Origin: FEN-1191 sp964528845
GTDB taxonomy: Bacteria; Pseudomonadota; Gammaproteobacteria; Steroidobacterales; Steroidobacteraceae
Length of the DNA: 64,000 bases
Reading direction: 5' to 3'
Assembly (NCBI GenBank): GCA_964528845.1
Contig: CAZGVE010000004.1
Location: 1-64,000, forward strand
The notes under the pieces were generated by a model. It ran no database searches, was not told where the DNA came from, and saw only the letters and a program-made list of their open reading frames with translations. Positions within the stretch are counted from its first letter, which is position 1. Every line of letters begins with the position of its first letter. Below are positions 1 to 8,692 of this stretch, one piece after another. The translations under genes and the position numbers were made by a program.

Positions 1-236
1 TCGACAGTGCCGACCGCACCACGATCCGCAGCGCCTGAGAAGCGTGCGCCAGCCGGCGCATACCTTGCACTGCATCCCCCCTGGTAAGGACCCCAGCATA
101 TCAAGGGCATAGTCGTGTGCGTGCCGCGCGGATGAGCCACCCTCCAATGATCACCGGAAGCCGCTGATCGCCTCAACACCCGGCCTGTCGCGCTGGTTTG
201 TCGCGGATCCGTTGCCAGTACGGATTAGGATAAGCG

Positions 237-1421
237 GTGCGAGAGATCTCCGAGCCCCACAAGAACCGCGATGTCGAAGTCCTGCGCGCGCTGGCGATCC
301 TGCTGGTGCTGGCGTTCCATTGGGCTCCGCATCCGCTCGCAGGGCTCGGACGCGCTCGAGCGCTATTCGAATCCTACAGCGCGCTTTGGTCGGGCGTGGA
401 CCTGTTCTTCTGCATCTCGGGTTTCGTGATCACGACATCCCTGCTGCGCGATCCAGACCTTGGATCTGTCCGCGCCCGATTCCCCGGCTTCGCGTTCCCG
501 TTCTGGATTCGTCGCCTGTGGCGGCTGTGGCCGAGCGCGTGGCTTTGGATCGCGATCTCCGTCGCCCTCGCCTGCTGGTTCAACTCAACCGGACTGTTCG
601 GGACACCGGCAACCACCGGACGGGACGCGCTCATGGCCGTCCTCAACGTCTACAATTTTCACGGTTATGCGTGCACTCGCAGCCACTCCTGTGGCGCCTT
701 GAGCGTCTATTGGAGCCTGTCGCTCGAGGAGCAGTTCTATTTCGTCTTCCCGTTCCTGGTGTTCTTCCTGCCTCGCCGCGCGCTGATAGCCGTCCTGTTC
801 GCCATCGCATTGTCGCAGTGCGCGCTGTATCGGCCCGTTCAGCTCGATGCGAATACCACCTCCCTGCTCTGGCTGACCCGAACCGATGCGATCTGCTACG
901 GCGCCCTGATCGCGCTGTGGCGCGGCTCGTCCAGCTACCAGGTGGCGCGGCCCGAACTTCTCGACAGCCGCACCATGCGATGGCTGGTGAGTGGCCTGCT
1001 GACCGGCGTGCTGGCGTTCGCCGCCGCGCCCGCACTCGGTATTCGCATCGGCACGGGCATCCTCGGGCTGGCGAGCGCGGTATTCGTTTGGATTGCCAGC
1101 TACGGTGCTGATTACGTACTGCCGCGCATCCGCATCATCGAGACCGTGGTGGCGTGGCTTGGATCGAGATCCTACTCGCTGTACCTGACTCACGAAGTTG
1201 GTGCCCGGCTGTCCGCGGAACTGCGGGCGCGAGTGCCGACGCTGGCGCATGGCGCAATCGGCATCGTCGGGGGCATGTCGCTGACAATCCTGCTGACGGC
1301 GGCATTCTCCGAGTGGAACTTCCGCTACGTTGAATTGCCTCTGCGACGCATCGGTCGCGACAAGGCCAGGAAGAGCGCTCGCGATGCAGGCGCCGCACGC
1401 GCTGCCGATGGCGTGACCTGA
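237..1421 (+). CDS. Acyltransferase 3 family membrane protein (OafA/YrhL-like)
   Basis: 394 residues from a GTG start. The N-terminus carries the family signature: an Arg-rich start, the stretch EVLRALAILLVLAFHW and a conserved His at residue 28 in the first membrane helix. About ten hydrophobic segments follow, and SLYLTHE near the C-terminus is typical of the last helices. These enzymes move acyl groups (often acetyl) onto cell-surface or periplasmic carbohydrates such as O-antigen, exopolysaccharide or peptidoglycan. There is no C-terminal SGNH hydrolase domain, so this is the short, membrane-only form. It stands alone, convergent with the pilZ gene, and no glycan cluster adjoins it, so the substrate cannot be named. 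The family call is firm; the start is less sure because no strong Shine-Dalgarno sequence precedes it. Confidence 0.85.
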   Translation: MREISEPHKNRDVEVLRALAILLVLAFHWAPHPLAGLGRARALFESYSALWSGVDLFFCISGFVITTSLLRDPDLGSVRARFPGFAFPFWIRRLWRLWPSAWLWIAISVALACWFNSTGLFGTPATTGRDALMAVLNVYNFHGYACTRSHSCGALSVYWSLSLEEQFYFVFPFLVFFLPRRALIAVLFAIALSQCALYRPVQLDANTTSLLWLTRTDAICYGALIALWRGSSSYQVARPELLDSRTMRWLVSGLLTGVLAFAAAPALGIRIGTGILGLASAVFVWIASYGADYVLPRIRIIETVVAWLGSRSYSLYLTHEVGARLSAELRARVPTLAHGAIGIVGGMSLTILLTAAFSEWNFRYVELPLRRIGRDKARKSARDAGAARAADGVT

Positions 1422-1443
1422 CCGCTCCGTCTCCGCCGCGCCA

Positions 1444-1812
1444 TCACATCGTGTGGGTGATCTTGTCGCCGGCGAGTGCGCCGGCCAGGTAGTTCTCGAT
1501 CTTGGCGCGGGTCTGGCCGCGATCCTGGTCGGAGAACTGCACGCCGATGCCGGCGGTACGCTTGCCCTGCGCGCCCTTCGGCGTCACCCAGATGACCCGG
1601 CCGGCGACCGGCAATTTCTCATCCTCGCCCATCAGGTTCAACAGCATGAAGACCTCGTCACCGAGGCGATAGTTGCTGTTGGTCGGTATGAACAGCCCGC
1701 CGTTGTTCACAAACGGCATGTACGCCAGATACAGGGCACTCTTGTCCTTGATCGTGAGCGTGAGCAGGCCCGGCTTGCTCGCGCCGGACCTGGAATTCAA
1801 ATCCTTGGCCAT
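1444..1812 (-). CDS. pilZ: PilZ-domain protein, type IV pilus assembly PilZ type
   Basis: 122 residues. The fold is recognisable from YMPFVNNGGLFIPTNSNY, the GDEVFMLLNL strand and the AGIGVQFSD end. This matches the stand-alone PilZ required for type IV pilus biogenesis. That PilZ does not bind cyclic-di-GMP, and here the usual RxxxR and (D/N)xSxxG binding motifs are not visible. The position right after holB, at the end of the fabD-to-holB block, is the conserved place for this gene in gammaproteobacteria such as Pseudomonas and Xanthomonas. In the family it acts in the cytoplasm through the PilB ATPase and a FimX-type partner. No pilus genes occur in this window. Confidence 0.87.
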   Translation of the reverse strand: MAKDLNSRSGASKPGLLTLTIKDKSALYLAYMPFVNNGGLFIPTNSNYRLGDEVFMLLNLMGEDEKLPVAGRVIWVTPKGAQGKRTAGIGVQFSDQDRGQTRAKIENYLAGALAGDKITHTM

Positions 1813-1854
1813 GTTCCCCGATCAACCCCTACGCAGATTTAGCAGTACCACCCA

Positions 1855-2844
1855 TCAGCGCGCGCTCGCCCGGAGCGCGCCAGACAACGTCCATAACAGC
1901 TGCTCGAGCGCCAGGGAGCGATTGAGCGAGGTCAGGCGCAGACGTCGCAATTCGTGCACGTCGTCCAACAGGCGCAGCAGCCGTGCGATATTCATGGCCG
2001 AACTGGATTCTGGCAAGTGCGTTCCATTGCGCATTTCCGGTGACTCAAGCGTCGCAGCCGCGGCGCCATCAATGCGCCCTGTGAGCCAGTTCTCAATACA
2101 TGCCAGCCGCAGCTCGAACAGCTCGCCACGCGCCCAGCGTTCCGCGCTCGCCGCGACATCGAGGCCGCCGGAGCGCAGCGCCTCGAGCGCCGTGCGCACT
2201 TCGGCCGCAAACCGGGACACCTCGGACGGATCGAACTTCAGCGCCTCGAACGGGGCAATTCCGAGCACGTCCAGCACCTCGCCCCATGGCCCGGCGCCCC
2301 GCTGCTCCCTAAGCCATTGCAGCGCCTCGGCACGCCCGGGAGCCTTCAGCACCAGGCGCTGGCAGCGGCTCAGCACGGTCGCCGGAAGGCGCGATGGTAC
2401 CGCAGTGGTCAAAATCAGGGTGGCACCCGGCCGCGGCTCTTCGAGGGTCTTGAGCAGCGCATTGGCGGCATTCTGATTCATCGCATCGGCCGGCGCGATG
2501 GTGGCCACCGTGGCCCCGCCGGCATGGGCCGTCAAGGCCAGCGCAGCGCTAAGTTCCCGCACCTGCTCCACGCGGATCAAGCGGGAGTCCTCCAGTGGCG
2601 CCAAGGCGTAGGAATCCGGATGCGCTCCGGAAAGGTATAGCCTGCAATCGCGACATTCCCCGCACGGAGCTGGCGTCGCGCGGCACAGCAGCAGCTGTGC
2701 CGCGAAGGCGGTGAGCCAATCGCCGCCGACTCCGCCCGGATCATGGATCAGCAGCGCCGGCGGAAACCGCCCCGCCGCGCGCGCGCGCCGCAGCTGCGCG
2801 ACCTGCGGATTCAGCCAGGGAACCTGCACAGACGGGGCAATCAT
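1855..2844 (-). CDS. holB: DNA polymerase III subunit delta prime
   Basis: 329 residues. This is a clamp-loader subunit of the AAA+ fold that does not hydrolyse ATP. The region equivalent to the P-loop is degenerate (HDPGGVGGDW), as expected for delta prime. It is followed by a Zn-binding cluster with spacing like CxxCxxC (APCGECRDC). The arginine-finger SRC motif is present in VLSRCQRLVL, and NALLKTLEEPRPG is the conserved sensor segment. It works with DnaX and HolA to load the beta clamp at the replication fork. One base separates it from the upstream tmk gene, so the two are translationally coupled in a tmk-holB-pilZ run. Confidence 0.93.
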   Translation of the reverse strand: MIAPSVQVPWLNPQVAQLRRARAAGRFPPALLIHDPGGVGGDWLTAFAAQLLLCRATPAPCGECRDCRLYLSGAHPDSYALAPLEDSRLIRVEQVRELSAALALTAHAGGATVATIAPADAMNQNAANALLKTLEEPRPGATLILTTAVPSRLPATVLSRCQRLVLKAPGRAEALQWLREQRGAGPWGEVLDVLGIAPFEALKFDPSEVSRFAAEVRTALEALRSGGLDVAASAERWARGELFELRLACIENWLTGRIDGAAAATLESPEMRNGTHLPESSSAMNIARLLRLLDDVHELRRLRLTSLNRSLALEQLLWTLSGALRASAR

Positions 2845-2845
2845 C

Positions 2846-3493
2846 TTAAGGACCAGGCGGCGCCTGGGGCAGCAGGTCGTCGAGGGCCTCGAGGGCCCGC
2901 TGCGCGACGATGCCGGCCGCGGCGCTGGCGTCGATGACGCGGATGCGTCGCGGCTCGGCGCCGGCCAGTTCGAGATACCGCGCCCGCACGCGCTCGAAGA
3001 ACTGGTGGGTCTCGGTCTCGAAGCGATCCTGTGTGCCGCGCCGGGCCTGCGCGCGTGCCAGCCCCTCGAGTACGGGCAGATCCAGCAGCAGCGTACGCCG
3101 GGGCCATAGGTCGGAATGCACGGCCGCCAGCAGCCGCTCGATCAGCTCTCCATCCACGCTGCGCCCGGCACCTTGATAGGCACGGGTCGCGTCACTGAAT
3201 CGGTCGCAGATCACCCACTCGCCTCGGGCGAGCGCAGGCCGCACCAGGTTGGCGAGGTGGATCGCACGCGCAGCGCACATCAGCAGGGTCTCGGCGAGCG
3301 GGCTGATCTGCTCTGCGGAACGGCCGAGCACCAGCGCGCGCACCTGCTCGGCGAGCGGCGTCCCGCCGGGCTCGCGCGTGAGCTGCACGGTGAGCCCGCG
3401 CGCCCGTAGCGCGCTCTCGAGCGCGCGGGCCACGGTTGACTTGCCCGCCCCCTCGATGCCCTCGAGAGTGATGAACACTCCGGTGGAGCTCAT
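2846..3493 (-). CDS. tmk: Thymidylate kinase
   Basis: 215 residues, the usual length. It converts dTMP to dTDP with ATP. The P-loop EGIEGAGKST lies near residues 10-19, the DR(F/Y) substrate motif is DRFSDATRAYQGAGR, and REPGGTPLAE is the signature that follows the first helix. The gene overlaps the end of mltG by four bases (ATGA) and lies one base before holB. This mltG-tmk-holB order is standard in gammaproteobacteria. The start ATG at 3493 fits the family N-terminus. Confidence 0.95.
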   Translation of the reverse strand: MSSTGVFITLEGIEGAGKSTVARALESALRARGLTVQLTREPGGTPLAEQVRALVLGRSAEQISPLAETLLMCAARAIHLANLVRPALARGEWVICDRFSDATRAYQGAGRSVDGELIERLLAAVHSDLWPRRTLLLDLPVLEGLARAQARRGTQDRFETETHQFFERVRARYLELAGAEPRRIRVIDASAAAGIVAQRALEALDDLLPQAPPGP

Positions 3494-4524
3494 GGTGAGC
3501 GGGTGCCCGCAGGCGCGACGCCGAGCTTGCGCAGGTACGCGCGCAGCGCCACGTCGTGCTCTGCCAATGTGGCAGAAAAATGGTGCGTGCCATCGCCGTT
3601 GCCGGTGGCGACGAAATACACGGCGTCGATCGGGGCGGGATGCAACGCTGCCTGCAACGAGGCCGCGCCCGGCAATGCGATCGGCGTCGGCGGCAATCCT
3701 GTGCGCGTGTAGGTGTTGAACGGCGTGTCGGTGAGCAGGTCGCGCGCGTGGATATCGCCGTCGTAGCGCGCCCCGAGACCGTAGATGACCGTCGGATCGG
3801 ACTGCAGCCGCATCCCGAGTCGCAGGCGATTGACGAACACCGCAGCGACCTTGGGCCGCTCGTCCTCACGGCCGGTCTCTTTCTCGACGATCGAGGCCAG
3901 TGTCAGCGCCGCGTCGGATCCGGTCAGCGGCAGATCCGCCGCGCGGGAATTCCAGGCCTGATCCAGCTCGCGCTGCATGCGCTGGTACGCCAGCTCGAGA
4001 ATTCGCAGATCGCTCGTGCCGGAGGCAAAGCGGTAGGTGTCGGGAAAGAATCTGCCCTCGGCTGCCTGGCCGGGATGCCCGAGTGCGGCCATGAGCGCCG
4101 CTTCAGGGCGCCCGGCAAGCTCGTGGAACACCGCTGGATGCGCATCGAGCGCCTGGCGCATCTGGGCGAAGCTCCAGCCTTCGATCACGGTCAGCTGCTC
4201 GAGCACGACGCGCCCGGCGGCGAGCTGCTCTATGATCGCGCGGGCGTTGGCGTGCGGAGCAATCTCGTAGGTGCCAGCCTGGACACGCGGCGTGTGTCCG
4301 CCCAGCCGCAGGTACAGCTCCACCAGCCGCGGGTGACGCAGCGCCGCGTGCTGCTGCAGGTCAGCAAGAATGCTGCGCAGGTGCTCGCCCGGTACGACTT
4401 GAATGCGAACCGGCGCAGCCATCGTGGCGCCGCGATCCATCTCGATGCCGAGGCCGTACCAGCCCCCCACCGCGGCAGCGCCGAGCAGCACGATCAGAAC
4501 CAGCAGCCAGAGGAAATGCCGCAT
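3490..4524 (-). CDS. mltG: Endolytic murein transglycosylase MltG
   Basis: 344 residues. A single N-terminal membrane helix (about residues 4-25) anchors a periplasmic domain. The YceG/MltG catalytic region is clear: LASIVEKETG contains the catalytic Glu near residue 214, followed by NRLRLGMRLQSDPTVIYG and the TPFNTYTRTGLPPTPI signature. The enzyme cuts nascent glycan strands and is thought to set chain ends during elongation. It follows fabF after a 45-bp gap; the pabC gene often found at this spot in related genomes is absent. Confidence 0.94.
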   Translation of the reverse strand: MRHFLWLLVLIVLLGAAAVGGWYGLGIEMDRGATMAAPVRIQVVPGEHLRSILADLQQHAALRHPRLVELYLRLGGHTPRVQAGTYEIAPHANARAIIEQLAAGRVVLEQLTVIEGWSFAQMRQALDAHPAVFHELAGRPEAALMAALGHPGQAAEGRFFPDTYRFASGTSDLRILELAYQRMQRELDQAWNSRAADLPLTGSDAALTLASIVEKETGREDERPKVAAVFVNRLRLGMRLQSDPTVIYGLGARYDGDIHARDLLTDTPFNTYTRTGLPPTPIALPGAASLQAALHPAPIDAVYFVATGNGDGTHHFSATLAEHDVALRAYLRKLGVAPAGTRSP

Positions 4525-4569
4525 CGATCACCCTCCCCGTCACGCGCCGTCGGGCGCACCGCCCGGGAC

Positions 4570-5823
4570 TCAAGGGGCGCCGATCCGGCGCAGGACGAGC
4601 GTGCCGTTGGTACCACCGAAACCGAAGGAGTTTGACACCGCAACGTCGATCTTCATCGGCCGCGCAACGTTCGGCACATAGTCCAGGTCGCAGTCCGGAT
4701 CCGGATTTTCGTAGTTGGTAGTGGCCGGGGCAATCTGGTCGCGCAGCGCCAGCACGCAGAAAATCGCCTCGACGACGCCGGCCGCGCCGAGCAGGTGGCC
4801 AGTCATGGACTTGGTGGAGCTGATCGCGAGCCGTTGGGCGTGGGCACCGAAAGCGCGCTTGATCGCGACGGTCTCGGCCCGGTCGCCCAGCGGCGTCGAC
4901 GTCGCATGCGCATTCAGGTATTGCACGTCTGAAGGATCGATGCGTGCGTCGCGCAGTGCGTTGACCATCGCGAGCCGGGCGCCGTCGCCATCCTCGGGCG
5001 GGGCCGTGATGTGGTGGGCATCGCCACTCATGCCGAACCCGACGAGCTCGGCATACAGACGTGCGCCCCGGGCGCGCGCGTGCTCGTACTCCTCGAGCAC
5101 GATGGCCCCGCCACCGTCGCCGAGCACGAAGCCGTCGCGATCGCGGTCCCAGGGCCGGCTCGCGCTCTGCGGGGAATCGTTGCGCGAGGACAGTGCCTTG
5201 GCCTGCGCGAAGCCGCCCAGCCCGGTCGGCGTAGTGGCCATCTCGGCCCCACCAGCCACGACCAGATCGGCGTCACCGTACTGGATGGTGCGCGCCGCGA
5301 TGCCGATGGCGTGCGTCGAGGTCGTACAGGCGGTGACGACCCCAAGGTTCGGACCGCGCAGCCCGAAGCGGATCGACAGGTGGCCGGAGATCATGTTGAT
5401 GATCGTGGAGGGCACGAAGAACGGGGAAATCTTGCGCGGGTTGCGCCCGGCATCCACGAAATCCTGGTGCGTCTGCTCGATGGTCCACAGTCCGCCGATG
5501 CCGGCACCGGTCACGACACCGCAGCGATCGCGGTCGAGGCGTGAGAAATCGGCACCGGAATCCGCCACCGCCTGAATGCCTGCGGCGATGCCGTAGTGCA
5601 TGAATTCGTCCAGCCGGCGAGCTTCCTTGGACGTCATGTACTGTGCGATGTCGAAACCGCGCACCGCGCCGCCGAAGCGGGTCGGGTACGCGGACACGTC
5701 GAAGCGCGTGATCGGACCGATACCGCTCTCGCCGCGCAGGATCGCCGCCCAGGCATCCGCGACGGTGCTGCCAACGGGGGATACCAGGCCGAGCCCGGTG
5801 ATGACGACACGGCGCTTGCTCAC
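4570..5823 (-). CDS. fabF: 3-oxoacyl-[acyl-carrier-protein] synthase II (KAS II)
   Basis: 417 residues. The condensing enzyme adds malonyl-ACP to growing acyl-ACP chains. The nucleophile is Cys166 in VVTACTTSTHAIG, and the two catalytic histidines lie in NAHATSTPLGD and GHLLGAAGVVE. The C-terminal FGFGGTNGTLVL glycine loop is intact. It lies directly downstream of acpP, which supplies its substrate carrier. All key residues are present, so it should be active. Confidence 0.95.
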   Translation of the reverse strand: MSKRRVVITGLGLVSPVGSTVADAWAAILRGESGIGPITRFDVSAYPTRFGGAVRGFDIAQYMTSKEARRLDEFMHYGIAAGIQAVADSGADFSRLDRDRCGVVTGAGIGGLWTIEQTHQDFVDAGRNPRKISPFFVPSTIINMISGHLSIRFGLRGPNLGVVTACTTSTHAIGIAARTIQYGDADLVVAGGAEMATTPTGLGGFAQAKALSSRNDSPQSASRPWDRDRDGFVLGDGGGAIVLEEYEHARARGARLYAELVGFGMSGDAHHITAPPEDGDGARLAMVNALRDARIDPSDVQYLNAHATSTPLGDRAETVAIKRAFGAHAQRLAISSTKSMTGHLLGAAGVVEAIFCVLALRDQIAPATTNYENPDPDCDLDYVPNVARPMKIDVAVSNSFGFGGTNGTLVLRRIGAP

Positions 5824-5880
5824 GAGACTCCCGGAAGCCGCGACCGCCGGTCACGACCGGCGCTCGGCACGTTGCCGTGC

Positions 5881-6123
5881 TCAGGCCTTGTTGCGGCGTT
5901 CGCTGATGTAGTCAACCGCCTGCTGCACCGTCGTGATCTTCTCGGCGTCTTCATCCGGGATCTCGATCTCAAATTCTTCCTCGAGGGCCATGACCAGTTC
6001 GACCGTGTCGAGCGAATCGGCGCCCAGGTCGTCGACGAACGAGGCGGCGTTGGTGACTTGCTCAGCCTTTACTCCCAGCTGCTCGGCAACAATCGCCTTC
6101 ACCTGTTGTTCAACGGTGCTCAT
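5881..6123 (-). CDS. acpP: Acyl carrier protein
   Basis: 80 residues, the usual length. Ser37 in the GADSLDTVEL motif is the phosphopantetheine site. The acidic helix II (VMALEEEFEIEIPDEDAE) that docks on fatty-acid enzymes is complete. The ATG at 6123 (MSTVEQQVKA) is chosen over a longer in-frame extension because it gives the family N-terminus. A 171-bp leader separates it from fabG and carries a -10-like box and an AT-rich palindrome, suggesting its own promoter besides read-through from fabG. Confidence 0.96.
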   Translation of the reverse strand: MSTVEQQVKAIVAEQLGVKAEQVTNAASFVDDLGADSLDTVELVMALEEEFEIEIPDEDAEKITTVQQAVDYISERRNKA

Positions 6124-6205
6124 CTTGTGTTCGTCCTCTGTTCTGATGACTGGTACGGATATGCGCCTGGTCGTTTCGCTGCGCCGCAATCCGCACGGGG
6201 CGCGT

Positions 6206-6266
6206 ATTGTAGGGTAAGGGCGCCGCACCCGCCACCCGGCGTGCGTGCGAGTACTTGATTAATCAA
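6206..6266 (-). promoter_or_regulatory. Possible acpP promoter and upstream palindrome
   Basis: On the minus strand TACAAT (6211 to 6206) could be a -10 box about 80 bases before acpP; the -35 region is poor. Further upstream lies TTGATTAATCAA (6255-6266), a perfect 12-bp palindrome that is strikingly AT-rich for this genome. acpP is normally made far above the enzymes around it, so an internal promoter is expected here. The palindrome could be an operator, but no regulator was identified. Confidence 0.4.
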
Positions 6267-6294
6267 CAGTTAGTGCTTCTCCGGCGCCATTGCC

Positions 6295-7035
6295 TCAACC
6301 CATGTACATGCCGCCGTTGACGTGCAGCGTCTGTCCGGTCACGTAACCGGCCTCCTGCGATACCAGGAACAGCACGCTGGCGGCGATCTCCTCGGGCGTG
6401 CCAAATCTGCCAGCCGGGATCTGCGCCAGATACGCGGCGCGCTGGGCCTCCGGGAGCGCGCGTGTCATGTCCGTCTCGATGAACCCCGGGGCCACCGCGT
6501 TGACCGTGATATTGCGGCTCGCCAGTTCGCGCGCGAGTGCCCGGGTGAAGCCCAGCAGGCCAGCCTTGGCCGCGGAATAATGCACCTGACCGGGATTGCC
6601 GATCGAACCCACGACCGAGCCGATATTGACGATGCGGCCGTGGTGCTCCTTGAGCATGCGCCGCAGGCACGCCTTGGTGAGCCGGAATACCGCCGAGAGA
6701 TTCACGTTCAGGGTCTGCTCCCAGTCCTCGCTCTTCATGCGCAGGATCAGCGCATCGCGCGCGATGCCGGCGTTGTTGACCAGGATCGTCGGCAGCCCCT
6801 CGGCCGCACCGAGCGCCGCGACCAGCGCGTCGGTCGAGGCGGGATCGGCCGCGTTCCATACCGCGCCACGGCCCCGAACCCCGGCCTCCTCGAAGCCGGC
6901 GCTGATTCGTGCGGCGCCCTGTTCCGTGGTCGCGGTGCCGACGACGAACGCGCCTGCGCGCGCGAGCCGCAGTGCGATGGCCTGCCCGATGCCACGCGAG
7001 GCGCCGGTCACGAGTGCCAGATCGTTCTCAAGCAT
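6295..7035 (-). CDS. fabG: 3-oxoacyl-[acyl-carrier-protein] reductase
   Basis: 246 residues, a short-chain dehydrogenase using NADPH. The nucleotide-binding TGASRGIG motif starts at residue 10 and NNAG lies at 87-90. The catalytic set is Ser140, Tyr153 and Lys157 (YSAAK). The C-terminal VTGQTLHVNGGMYMG ending is diagnostic for FabG. It overlaps the upstream fabD by eight bases, so the pair should be translated together. Confidence 0.95.
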   Translation of the reverse strand: MLENDLALVTGASRGIGQAIALRLARAGAFVVGTATTEQGAARISAGFEEAGVRGRGAVWNAADPASTDALVAALGAAEGLPTILVNNAGIARDALILRMKSEDWEQTLNVNLSAVFRLTKACLRRMLKEHHGRIVNIGSVVGSIGNPGQVHYSAAKAGLLGFTRALARELASRNITVNAVAPGFIETDMTRALPEAQRAAYLAQIPAGRFGTPEEIAASVLFLVSQEAGYVTGQTLHVNGGMYMG

Positions 7036-7972
7036 GTACGGTCCCCGACACGGCAGCGAGCGCGACGCCGAGGGATTCGGGGTCCCCTATGGCGTGCACC
7101 TGCGCGCCCTTGGCGATGCGTCGGTTCAGGCTCGTGAGCACGCCACCCGGACCGCATTCGATCAGGGCCGGAGCGAGTGCGAACAGCGCCTGCACGGTCT
7201 GCTGCCAGCGCACCGGGCTCGCGAGCTGTCGCACCAGCGTGCTGCGGATATCGCCCGGATCGTCGTGACGCAGCCCGTCGGTGGCACTGATGTAGTGGCA
7301 CTGCGGCGCGCGCACCTCGAGCTGCTCGAGGCGCTCGGCCAGGCTCTGTGCCGCCGCGCGCATCAGGCTCGAATGCGCCGGTACGCTCACCGCCAGCAGC
7401 TGCGCCCGCCTGGCGCCGCGCTCCCTGCATGCGCCGATCGCTCGCTCGACTGCCGCGCGGTGGCCCGCGATCACGACCTGCCCGGGAGAATTGTAGTTGA
7501 CGGCCTCGACCACCTCGCCGTGCGCGGCTTCGAGGCATGCGGCCTCGACCTGCGCGTCCTCGAGCCCGAGGATTGCCGCCATCGCACCGACGCCCTCCGG
7601 GACCGCGCGCTGCATCAGCTGGCCGCGGTAGCGCACCAGCTCTACGGCGTCTTCGAACTGCAGCACTCCGGCGCACACCAGGGCCGCAAACTCCCCGAGG
7701 CTGTGCCCGGCCACCGCGAGCGGAGCGGCCCCACCGGCCTCGCGCCAGATCATCGCGGTCGCCACACCCGCGACCAGCATTGCGGGCTGTGTGTACTCGG
7801 TGCTGTTCAGCCGTTCCGACGGGCCCTCCGCGACCAGCTGCCACAGGTCGAAGCCCAGCCGCGCCGAGGCACGCGCATAGCACTCCCGCACCAGCGAATG
7901 CTCCGCGGCGAGCGCCGACATCATGCCGACGGACTGCGAGCCCTGTCCCGGGAATACCAGTGCGATCGACAT
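7028..7972 (-). CDS. fabD: Malonyl-CoA:ACP transacylase
   Basis: 314 residues. It loads malonyl groups from CoA onto ACP. The FPGQGSQ motif opens the protein and the nucleophile Ser91 lies in AVAGHSLGEF; the catalytic His is in the VSVPAHSSLM segment. This is the first gene of the minus-strand fab block. In many relatives rpmF-plsX-fabH precede it, but here the next gene upstream is a rhombosortase, so the block has been split. Confidence 0.95.
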   Translation of the reverse strand: MSIALVFPGQGSQSVGMMSALAAEHSLVRECYARASARLGFDLWQLVAEGPSERLNSTEYTQPAMLVAGVATAMIWREAGGAAPLAVAGHSLGEFAALVCAGVLQFEDAVELVRYRGQLMQRAVPEGVGAMAAILGLEDAQVEAACLEAAHGEVVEAVNYNSPGQVVIAGHRAAVERAIGACRERGARRAQLLAVSVPAHSSLMRAAAQSLAERLEQLEVRAPQCHYISATDGLRHDDPGDIRSTLVRQLASPVRWQQTVQALFALAPALIECGPGGVLTSLNRRIAKGAQVHAIGDPESLGVALAAVSGTVHA

Positions 7973-8017
7973 GCGGCGGCAGACCCCTGAAGGTTCGTAT
8001 ACAAAAAAACGCGCGGA

Positions 8018-8638
8018 TTATAGCGGCTCTGGCACGCTGCGCGGATGGCGCGACGGACGGAGCGCCCCTGCCAGGCCGCCCAGGGTGCCATACAGATGAG
8101 CCTCCGGCACGAGTGGCAGGCCCGGGCTCAGCACGCTCGTGCCGTGCAACTGCTCGTAGATGAGCTTCGCGACCAGCAGCACGACCAGCCCGGCCCCCAT
8201 GCCATCGCCGCGCCGATACCAGGCCACCGCACCAGCCGCCAGTGCACCGTGCAGCACGCCCGAGGCTCCCAGGTACCAGTCGACCGCAGGCTTCAGGAAC
8301 CACAATCCGGCATCGATCGAGAGGGCCGAGGCCAGCAGGATTGCGAGCCAGCGACGCGCCGTGTACTCGCGCGCGAACAGTATCCAGATCAGCACCAGCC
8401 CGGCGCAGTCGAGCAGCGCGTGCTCGGCCCCCAGGTGGACCACGTGGGCGCTGAGCAGCCGCCACCACTGGTAGTGCTCCAGCCCGGCGCGGTCATAGCG
8501 CAGCGCACTGCGGCCGGCCTCCCCGGTCGCGGCCAGGGCCAGGATCAGCGTCACGGCAGCGGCGAGCGCGAGTCCGTGGCGCCCGTCGCAATTAGCCGAC
8601 CTGAACCAGGACTGTGCGCTGCTGTCAGATCTGGACAT
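8018..8638 (-). CDS. rrtA: Rhombosortase (rhomboid-family protease for GlyGly-CTERM proteins)
   Basis: 206 residues with about six membrane helices. The rhomboid catalytic dyad is visible: Ser126 in WYLGASGVLHG and His181 in PEAHLYGTLGG. The short form, with the WWRLLSAHVVHLGAEHALLD region, matches the rhombosortase subfamily better than general GlpG proteases. Rhombosortases remove the C-terminal GlyGly-CTERM anchor from proteins sent through type II secretion and help attach them to the surface. The gene is divergent from the gsp pseudopilin operon with only 54 bp between, which supports that role. No GlyGly-CTERM substrate was seen in this window. Confidence 0.8.
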   Translation of the reverse strand: MSRSDSSAQSWFRSANCDGRHGLALAAAVTLILALAATGEAGRSALRYDRAGLEHYQWWRLLSAHVVHLGAEHALLDCAGLVLIWILFAREYTARRWLAILLASALSIDAGLWFLKPAVDWYLGASGVLHGALAAGAVAWYRRGDGMGAGLVVLLVAKLIYEQLHGTSVLSPGLPLVPEAHLYGTLGGLAGALRPSRHPRSVPEPL

Positions 8639-8692
8639 GGTGATTTGTTATGATTCCGATGGTCAGCGGACCTGCGCGCGCACTATAGACCC

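Noticed and set aside
1..236. Possible gene or tRNA before the acyltransferase
   Set aside because: No open frame with a recognisable product and no cloverleaf could be made out; a gene cut by the window edge cannot be excluded.
7008..8468. 486-codon open frame on the minus strand
   Set aside because: It runs in another frame through fabD and the rhombosortase gene. Its product is Arg/Gly/Ala-rich without motifs, as expected in GC-rich shadow frames.
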